Assembly (NCBI GenBank): GCA_900548125.1
Contig: URJN01000106.1
Span: 1 to 7,360, forward strand
Direction of reading: 5' to 3'
DNA: 7,360 bases
Source of the DNA: an uncultured Eubacteriales bacterium
GTDB lineage: Bacteria; Bacillota; Clostridia; Christensenellales; Aristaeellaceae
Shown here: one piece after another, positions 1 through 5,174 of the stretch
Layout of the letters: every line of letters begins with the position of its first letter
Position numbering within the stretch: position 1 is the stretch's first letter
Notes under the pieces: model-generated
Told to the model about the DNA's origin: nothing
What the model saw: only the letters and a program-made list of their open reading frames with translations
Database searches by the model: none
Made by a program: the position numbers and the translations under genes

Positions 1-23
1 AATTGAAAAGGGGGCGAAAAAGA

Positions 24-389
24 ATGAAACGTGTTTCATGGCGTGCATATTTGGGCTGCCTCGCGTTCTTTATTTTCGCCTGCCTGCTTTTATCCGGTGC
101 GCAAAGGCTGATTGCGGTTGACAGACAAAGCGTTCAGGCAGAAACGCTGAACTGTCGTGAAGCGTGGCTTTGCAGCACCCTGTCTTCCGCGCAGAATCAG
201 CGGTCGAGCCAGCAGGAAAGCGAAAGAGCTTACGGCGATGCTGAACGGGTAATTTGTTCGCAAAGCGAGTATTCGGTTCATGAGCGTATGCAGCGGCGAA
301 GCGATGCCAACGGCAATATACTGTCCGGCAGAAGCAGTTATCTGCGTGCGGTATATCAGGCGTTTCCTCTGGGTGATGGGTTTGCATAG
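24..389 (+). CDS. Small hypothetical protein with N-terminal membrane/signal segment, upstream of secD
   Basis: I do not recognise this 121-residue product. Residues 1-7 are basic (MKRVSWR). Residues 8-26 form one hydrophobic segment ending in LLLSGA, which could be a signal peptide cleaved after Ala26 or an uncleaved anchor. The rest is polar and rich in Ser, Gln and Arg, with no domain I can name, so it would lie outside the membrane. The C-terminus ends in AVYQAFPLGDGFA. I chose ATG 24 because a purine-rich AAAAGGGGG (6-14) lies 9 nt before it; a TTG at 3 would add seven basic residues (MKRGRKR) and its own ribosome site would be outside the window. The stop is 55 nt before secD, so the two may be co-transcribed. 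YajC, often a neighbour of secD, has a different sequence character and is not a good match. Codon use looks natural, but the gene rests on open frame, start context and the membrane segment only. Confidence 0.6.
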   Translation: MKRVSWRAYLGCLAFFIFACLLLSGAQRLIAVDRQSVQAETLNCREAWLCSTLSSAQNQRSSQQESERAYGDAERVICSQSEYSVHERMQRRSDANGNILSGRSSYLRAVYQAFPLGDGFA

Positions 390-427
390 CACGCCAGAAG
401 ATATGTAAACCTTTCAATCATAATCAG

Positions 428-447
428 AAGTGAGGAAAAACGTTATG
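428..447 (+). promoter_or_regulatory. secD ribosome binding site and start choice
   Basis: AAGTGAGG at 428-435 resembles the Shine-Dalgarno consensus and lies 9 nt before ATG 445. A GTG at 430 in the same frame would add five residues but falls inside this ribosome binding site and has no good site of its own upstream. ATG 445 is therefore the preferred start. Confidence 0.75.
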
Positions 448-1710
448 GCTAACAAACATGCTAAGGCGAAGAATCCGCGTAAGCGCGCGATTGTTTCGCT
501 GGTCGCAACCGTGGTTGTCGTTGCCGTTTGTGCCTATTTGGGGCTGTTTGGCTTCGGCAAGGGAACGATGATTAACTACCTCAAGCCTTGGGGTGATGCA
601 ATCAGTCTGGGTCTTGACCTGCGCGGCGGTGTTTATACCGTTTATCAGGCGGAAGATACGGATGATCCCGATTTTGATACAAAGATGAGTTCTACGGTCA
701 GCATTCTGACCAGCCGTTTGACCCGTCAGGGCTTTACCGAGGCGACCGTCACCCGTCAGGGCAGCGACCGCATCCGCGTGGAGATTCCGAACGTGTCTGA
801 CCCGAACGAGATTCTGACCATCATCGGTACGCCGGCTCAGCTCTATTTTGTTGATGAGAACGGCAACAACCTGATGGAAGGTGCCATGGTCAAGAACGCA
901 TCCGCTGCGTATGATCAGGACGGCAAGCCGTGCATCGCGTTCGAGCTGAACGATGAGGGCGCGAGGATTTTTGCCGAAGCGACCGCTGCAAACCTTGGCA
1001 AGACCATTTCCATTACGCTGGATGGTGAGACCATTTCCCGTGCGACGGTTAACACCGTGATTGCGGGCGGCAAGGGCGAGATTACGGGCAACTTTACCGC
1101 GGATGAAGCGAAGAATCTGGCTACGCTGATTCTCTCCGGTGCGCTGCCGTTGAATCTGACTCAGCTGGAAGTCAGCGCAATCTCCGCAACGCTGGGCGTT
1201 GAGGCACTCGACCGTGCGATTCAGGCGGGCATCATCGGTGTTATTCTGGTCATGCTGTTCATGATTTTCCGCTATCGTCTGTGCGGCGTGGTTGCCGATA
1301 TCGCGCTGACCATTTACATCATGATCGTCGTGCTGCTGCTGGCTCTGACCGGCGCGCAGCTGACGCTTCCGGGCGTTGCCGGTATCATTTTGGGCATCGG
1401 CATGGCGGTTGACGCGAATGTTGTTATCTTCGAGCGCATTCGCGAGGAAGTCAATGTTGGACGTCCGCTGGGCTCTGCGATTCGCAAGGGCTTTTCCAAC
1501 GCGCTCTCCGCTATCGTTGACTCCAACGTGACGACCATCATCGCGGCTGTCGTACTGTATGCGTTTGGCACGGGCTCTGTCCGCGGCTTCGCGCTGACGC
1601 TGGGCATTGGCGTTGTGACGTCGCTGTTCACCGCCGTGTTCATTACCCACAAGCTGCTGGATGTTTTTGCCGATTTGGGCATCAAGAACCAGAAGCTCTA
1701 TGTGCGATAA
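445..1710 (+). CDS. secD: Protein translocase subunit SecD
   Basis: SecD works with SecF next to SecYEG and uses the proton motive force to help pull exported proteins out of the membrane channel. The 421-residue product has a basic cytoplasmic N-terminus (KAKNPRKR), TM1 at about 14-35, the family motif SLGLDLRGG at 54-62, and a large extracytoplasmic P1 region to about residue 245. Five further membrane segments follow in the C-terminal half. The TM4 motif GMAVDANVVIFERIREE is intact. Its Asp323 matches the aspartate shown in SecDF structures and mutants to be needed for proton-driven function. The length suits the shorter SecD proteins of Clostridia; E. coli SecD, at about 615 residues, has extra periplasmic sequence. 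secF follows after 18 nt, so the pair is one transcription unit, unlike Bacillus subtilis where the two are fused. The coding sequence contains no TTA, CTA or TCA codons. Confidence 0.97.
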   Translation: MANKHAKAKNPRKRAIVSLVATVVVVAVCAYLGLFGFGKGTMINYLKPWGDAISLGLDLRGGVYTVYQAEDTDDPDFDTKMSSTVSILTSRLTRQGFTEATVTRQGSDRIRVEIPNVSDPNEILTIIGTPAQLYFVDENGNNLMEGAMVKNASAAYDQDGKPCIAFELNDEGARIFAEATAANLGKTISITLDGETISRATVNTVIAGGKGEITGNFTADEAKNLATLILSGALPLNLTQLEVSAISATLGVEALDRAIQAGIIGVILVMLFMIFRYRLCGVVADIALTIYIMIVVLLLALTGAQLTLPGVAGIILGIGMAVDANVVIFERIREEVNVGRPLGSAIRKGFSNALSAIVDSNVTTIIAAVVLYAFGTGSVRGFALTLGIGVVTSLFTAVFITHKLLDVFADLGIKNQKLYVR

Positions 1711-1728
1711 GGCGAGGAGGAATGAATC

Positions 1729-2634
1729 ATGGAAATCAAAGTGAAAAGCCACCTCAAGCCCTGCGCAGCTGTTTCCATCGCCATCATCATCGTTGCGCTT
1801 GTGATGACGCTGACCGGTCACGGCATGAACCTGGGCGTCGATTTTACCGGTGGTACCATCATGACCTATAACATGGGCGAGCAGTTTGAGACTGCCGACG
1901 TTGAAGCGGTTCTGGCAGAAAACGGCATCACCGACGCGCAGATTGCCAAGACGGGTGAGGACGATACGCAGGTGCAGATTCGCATCAGCGACAAAGAAAA
2001 CACCGATGACCTGCGCTCCGCTCTTGAGAGCAAGCTCGGCGAGAAATACACCAACATGGAATATGTCGATATCTCCCGCGTTGGCGCAATCGCGGGCCGT
2101 GACCTCATCAACAACGCCATCAAGAGCGTAACGCTTGCGGCTGTGCTGATGCTGGCGTATATCGCGATTCGTTTCGACTTCTATTCCGGTCTGGCTGCGA
2201 TTATCGGTCTGTGCCATGATATTGCGATCATGCTTTCCGCGGTTGTCATCATGCACAGCTTCATCCGTGTTGAAACGACCTTCATCGCGGCACTGCTGAC
2301 CATCGTTGGCTATTCCATCAACAACACCATCATCATCTTTGACCGCATCCGTGAGAACTCTCACAAGGGTGATTTGCGTCAGCTCAGCCGTGAGAACATC
2401 GTCAATCTCTCCGTACAGGAGTCTCTCTCCCGTACGCTGAACACGACGATCACCACGCTGCTGACGATTGTGACCCTGTACATCATGGGTGTGGATTCCA
2501 TCAAGCAGTTCGCGCTGCCGCTCATCGTGGGTATCGTTGCGGGTACGTACTCCGCGAACCTCATCAACGGCTACGTCTGGGCTCTGCTGATGGATTGCCG
2601 CGACGCGAAGAAGCGCGCGAAGGCAAAGGCGTAA
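1729..2634 (+). CDS. secF: Protein translocase subunit SecF
   Basis: SecF is the second half of the SecDF export accessory and pairs with the product of the gene before it. The 301-residue product shows TM1 at about 12-29, then LGVDFTGGT (35-43), which mirrors the SecD LGLDLRGG motif, and a short extracytoplasmic P4 region. Five more membrane segments run from about 130 to 290. SecF signatures are present in order: IIGLCHDI, TIVGYSINNTIIIFDRIREN and SRTLNTTITTLLTI. Arg235 in SRTLNTT is likely the conserved SecF arginine implicated in proton transport with the SecD aspartate; that assignment is from memory of the family. The C-terminus is a short basic tail (KKRAKAKA). GAGGAGG (1714-1720) lies 8 nt before ATG 1729. 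An ATG at 1722 is out of frame and too close to that site. Length is typical. Like secD, the gene lacks TTA, CTA and TCA codons. Confidence 0.97.
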   Translation: MEIKVKSHLKPCAAVSIAIIIVALVMTLTGHGMNLGVDFTGGTIMTYNMGEQFETADVEAVLAENGITDAQIAKTGEDDTQVQIRISDKENTDDLRSALESKLGEKYTNMEYVDISRVGAIAGRDLINNAIKSVTLAAVLMLAYIAIRFDFYSGLAAIIGLCHDIAIMLSAVVIMHSFIRVETTFIAALLTIVGYSINNTIIIFDRIRENSHKGDLRQLSRENIVNLSVQESLSRTLNTTITTLLTIVTLYIMGVDSIKQFALPLIVGIVAGTYSANLINGYVWALLMDCRDAKKRAKAKA

Positions 2635-2677
2635 GTTTAAAATGCGTATGGGTCTGCGCATCGTTTTCAAAAAGACC

Positions 2678-2715
2678 TGCCAAATCAGAGGATAAATTGC
2701 CCCTCTGGTTTGGCA
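2678..2715 (+). promoter_or_regulatory. Hairpin A in recJ leader (alternative to hairpin B)
   Basis: TGCCAAATCAGAGG (2678-2691) can pair with CCTCTGGTTTGGCA (2702-2715) to form 14 consecutive pairs, one of them U-G (2685 with 2708), closing a 10-nt loop. The downstream arm is also the upstream arm of hairpin B, so both cannot form at once. The pairing is read directly from the sequence; any regulatory role is inferred. Confidence 0.6.
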
Positions 2716-2757
2716 CTGAATACGGAATGGCTGCATTCAGTGCCAAATCATGAGGGG
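2700..2757 (+). promoter_or_regulatory. Long hairpin B abutting the recJ ribosome binding site
   Basis: The core is a perfect 13-bp inverted repeat: TTTGGCACTGAAT (2709-2721) against ATTCAGTGCCAAA (2735-2747), with a 13-nt loop. The stem extends outward through 2706-2708 with 2748-2750 (one G-U pair). After a single bulged base at 2751, it continues through CCCCTC (2700-2705) with GAGGGG (2752-2757), giving 22 pairs in all. The stem ends two bases before the recJ AGGAGG. No U-run follows on the + strand, and none lies directly beyond the stem on the - strand, so it is not a standard intrinsic terminator. Possible roles are translational control of recJ, protection of the secDF mRNA 3' end, or a remnant of a small palindromic repeat element. 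Confidence 0.65.
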
Positions 2758-2758
2758 G

Positions 2759-2774
2759 AGGAGGCTTCGGCATG
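2759..2774 (+). promoter_or_regulatory. recJ ribosome binding site
   Basis: AGGAGG (2759-2764) lies 7 nt before ATG 2772 inside a longer purine stretch, GGGGGAGGAGG (2754-2764). The first part of that stretch is base-paired in hairpin B, so access by the ribosome may depend on which leader structure forms. Confidence 0.8.
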
Positions 2775-5174
2775 CTTCGATTCGTACCTAAACAGCAGGA
2801 AAAACGGCAGATTCCGCCGGAGCTTGCTTCGCTTGATGTTCCCAGCCGTCTGCTTGAGCTGCTGATTGACCGAGGAATCGACACGAAGGAAAAGATTGAA
2901 AAATATCTGCGTCCCAAGCGTGAGGATTTGTATGACCCAATGCTGATGCAGGATATGGATAAAGCAGTCGCCGTCATCTGTGATGCCATCAGAAAGGGCG
3001 AGGCAATCACGGTGTTCGGCGATTATGACGTAGACGGCGTGACGGCAACCGCCATTTTGCTGACCTATCTGCGAAAGCAGGGAGCGAAGGTCGATTTTTA
3101 TATTCCGGACAGACATGGTGAAGGTTATGGGCTGAATATCGCGGCAGTCGAGCAGATTGCAAGCCATTCACAGCTGTTGATTACGGTGGACTGCGGCATC
3201 ACATGCGCCAAAGAGGTTGCACGCGCGAAAGAGCTGGGCATGCGGGTCATTGTGACGGATCATCATCAGCTCGGAACAGAGATGCCCCAATGCGAGGCGG
3301 TGCTTAATCCTCTGCTGGGTCATTATCCGTTCCGCCGCCTGTGCGGTGCAGGCGTTGCGTTTAAGCTCGTTCAGGCGATGGGCGGCATGGAAGCCGTTCA
3401 GCCGCTTTGGGAACTGGCGGCATTGGCGACCATCGCCGATATCGTCCCGCTGATGGATGAAAACCGCGTGCTTGTGTACTATGGGCTTGAGGCAATGAGG
3501 ACGACGCAGCGTCCGGGGCTGATTGCGCTGATGGAATCGGCAGGCGTCGAGCCGCAAAAGGTGACGTCTTCCGATGTTGCGTTTCGCATGGCACCGCGAA
3601 TCAACGCGGGAGGGCGTCTTGCGCTTGCCTCGCGCGGTGTAGAGCTGTTGACGACGCGGCGCATGGACGCAGCGCGGGAAATTGCGGAAGAACTGAATCA
3701 GGATAATACCAAACGCCGTGAATTGGAACTGGATATATTCCAGAAAGCGGACGAGATGACGCGGAATGAAATCGACTTCATGAATGAGCGCGCCGTTGTC
3801 ATCTGCGGGGAGGGCTGGAATCCCGGCGTCATCGGACTGGCGGCTTCCAGACTGGTCGAAAAATATAAGTGGCCGACAGTGCTGCTTTCACAGGATGGAG
3901 ATGTCTGCGTCGGCTCGGCGCGGTCAATTCCCGGCGTCAATATTCATCAGGCGATGAGCACCTGCCGCGATTTATTTGTTCGGTTTGGCGGACATGCGCA
4001 AGCTGCAGGGCTGACGATTGAAAAAAAGAACGTTCCGGAATTCCGCAAGCGTCTCTCCAAGGCGATTGCTGCACAGACTGAGGCAGAAGTATTCATCCCG
4101 ACAGAGGAATACGATCTGGAGCTTGAGCTTTCTGAGATGACGGAGGAGTTGGTCGATGCTTTTTCGGCGATGCAGCCGACCGGATTCGGAAACCCCGCGC
4201 CGGTATTCTGCGTCCGAGGCGTCCATACAACAGAGATTCATACGATGGGCAAAGATGGTGCGCATCTGAGGATGAAGCTCGCCCAGGGAAGCGACATGCG
4301 AAACGCAATCGGTTTCCGGATGGGCGAAAGAATGAATACGCTTCCGGAGGTTGTAGAAGCCATTCTCAGCTTGTCCATCAATGTTTGGCAGGATAGACGG
4401 AGCGTGCAGTGTGAACTCCGGCAGATTCAGGCTTACATGCCGGGAAGAGCGTTTGTTTCGGAATGTCAGCGTCAGGCTGACAGAATCGACAGTGCAATGC
4501 TCGATGCTGTCCGCTTGGAGGGCGAGCAGCCGAAACAAATCGAAAACATGACGCTGAAGCAGGCAGAAGACGTTTTAGCCGATGCGTTTTCAGAAGGCTA
4601 TCAGGGCGTTTTGCTGGGCGTGCATACGCTTGCAGCGATGAAACTTCTGAATGTCCATCTTGCAGTGCTGCATGCACAGCTTGACTATGCGATTGGCGGG
4701 ACTGCGGATATCCGCGGCTTCAACACACTGGTTATGGCACCGAATTGGTCGAAAATTGCGTTTAAGCCGCGTGTGATTGTTGCGATGGATGGTTTTTTGA
4801 GCGACGGCGAGCGTGCATGGGCAACGGAGCAATTTCCGCATACGCGCATCATCGAGGTAACGGATATGCGTGGTCAGGCAGCTTCTGCGGCAGAAAGACT
4901 TTTACCGATGGACGATGCGCTCAGGGGATTGTATAAAGCACTTCGTCAAAGGGAAAAAGTGGATTGCACAATGAATATGCTCGCGGCGGCGACGGGGCTT
5001 GATGAAGGCATGATTCTGGCGGGGCTAATGATCTTGTCCGAACTGCATTTGATTGAGTATAGAACAGAGCCGCTTGAATGGCGGATACTGCCCAGCGGCA
5101 AGGTATCCCTGGAAAACAGTCGATTCCGTGCGCGGCTGATGCGGATGAAGGACGAAGGGAGGAAAACGATTTGA
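2772..5174 (+). CDS. recJ: Single-stranded-DNA-specific exonuclease RecJ
   Basis: RecJ is a cytoplasmic metal-dependent 5'-3' exonuclease that degrades single-stranded DNA in recombination and base-excision or mismatch repair. The 800-residue product carries the full DHH-family core: VFGDYDVDG (Asp84, Asp86, Asp88), TVDCGI (Asp140), TDHH (Asp163-His164-His165) and ATIADIVPL (Asp223). These match the metal ligands known in Thermus RecJ. RINAGGRL follows. The DHHA1 domain (about 335-425) contains FGGHAQAAG with His408. An OB-fold substrate-binding domain spans about 446-557. The remaining 240 residues form a C-terminal extension like that of the longer Bacillota RecJ (B. subtilis RecJ is about 786 residues), ending in a probable helical segment at 736-795. 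The start is ATG 2772 with AGGAGG 7 nt upstream. Unlike secD, secF and the visible rel, it uses TTA, CTA and TCA codons. A slippery A AAA AAG lies in frame at residues 417-419. The stop overlaps the next start. Confidence 0.97.
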   Translation: MLRFVPKQQEKRQIPPELASLDVPSRLLELLIDRGIDTKEKIEKYLRPKREDLYDPMLMQDMDKAVAVICDAIRKGEAITVFGDYDVDGVTATAILLTYLRKQGAKVDFYIPDRHGEGYGLNIAAVEQIASHSQLLITVDCGITCAKEVARAKELGMRVIVTDHHQLGTEMPQCEAVLNPLLGHYPFRRLCGAGVAFKLVQAMGGMEAVQPLWELAALATIADIVPLMDENRVLVYYGLEAMRTTQRPGLIALMESAGVEPQKVTSSDVAFRMAPRINAGGRLALASRGVELLTTRRMDAAREIAEELNQDNTKRRELELDIFQKADEMTRNEIDFMNERAVVICGEGWNPGVIGLAASRLVEKYKWPTVLLSQDGDVCVGSARSIPGVNIHQAMSTCRDLFVRFGGHAQAAGLTIEKKNVPEFRKRLSKAIAAQTEAEVFIPTEEYDLELELSEMTEELVDAFSAMQPTGFGNPAPVFCVRGVHTTEIHTMGKDGAHLRMKLAQGSDMRNAIGFRMGERMNTLPEVVEAILSLSINVWQDRRSVQCELRQIQAYMPGRAFVSECQRQADRIDSAMLDAVRLEGEQPKQIENMTLKQAEDVLADAFSEGYQGVLLGVHTLAAMKLLNVHLAVLHAQLDYAIGGTADIRGFNTLVMAPNWSKIAFKPRVIVAMDGFLSDGERAWATEQFPHTRIIEVTDMRGQAASAAERLLPMDDALRGLYKALRQREKVDCTMNMLAAATGLDEGMILAGLMILSELHLIEYRTEPLEWRILPSGKVSLENSRFRARLMRMKDEGRKTI
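4022..4028 (+). other. Candidate -1 ribosomal frameshift heptamer inside recJ
   Basis: A AAA AAG sits in the X XXY YYZ register across codons 417-419, the same heptamer and phase as the E. coli dnaX frameshift site. AGGG (4007-4010) lies 11 nt upstream, where a Shine-Dalgarno-like stimulator would be expected. Slippage by -1 would add 17 codons and stop at TGA 4079-4081. I see no convincing downstream hairpin, only short palindromes around 4036-4045. Use of this site is speculative. Confidence 0.2.
5157..5173 (+). promoter_or_regulatory. rel ribosome binding site and TTG start
   Basis: GGGAGG (5157-5162), inside the last codons of recJ, lies 8 nt before TTG 5171. The next in-frame ATG is codon 43, next to the hydrolase residue Arg44, and starting there would remove the beginning of the HD domain. 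TTG 5171 is thus the only start that fits both the ribosome site and the family's N-terminus. Confidence 0.85.

Noticed and set aside
419..424. CATAAT as a -10 promoter element for secD
   Set aside because: There is no matching -35 sequence 16-18 nt upstream, and transcription would start at or after the ribosome binding site.
2691..2697. GATAAAT as a -10 element for recJ
   Set aside because: The position 17 nt upstream reads CAAAAA, not a TTGACA-like -35. The bases are better explained as the loop edge of hairpin A.
2711..2726. Sigma-54-like promoter (TGGCAC at 2711-2716)
   Set aside because: The required TTGC-like -12 element at the right spacing is missing (ACGG is there). TGGCAC is explained by the inverted repeat.
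424..2736. 770-codon open frame on the - strand covering secD and secF
   Set aside because: It is codon-aligned and antiparallel to two clear genes, and is open only because they lack TTA, CTA and TCA. Its product is a low-complexity Asp/Asn/Arg/His-rich string with no family features.
2700..2764. Rho-independent terminator after secF
   Set aside because: The stem is strong, but it is followed by GGAGGAGGC, not a U-run. A weaker hairpin at 2642-2661 with TTTT at 2664-2667 has only 5 pairs and a 10-nt loop, too weak to call.
2748..4841. Several 60-190-codon - strand frames over recJ (for example 3972-4538, 3168-3557, 2748-3167)
   Set aside because: They lie entirely or almost entirely inside recJ, show no recognisable domains and have no supporting start context.
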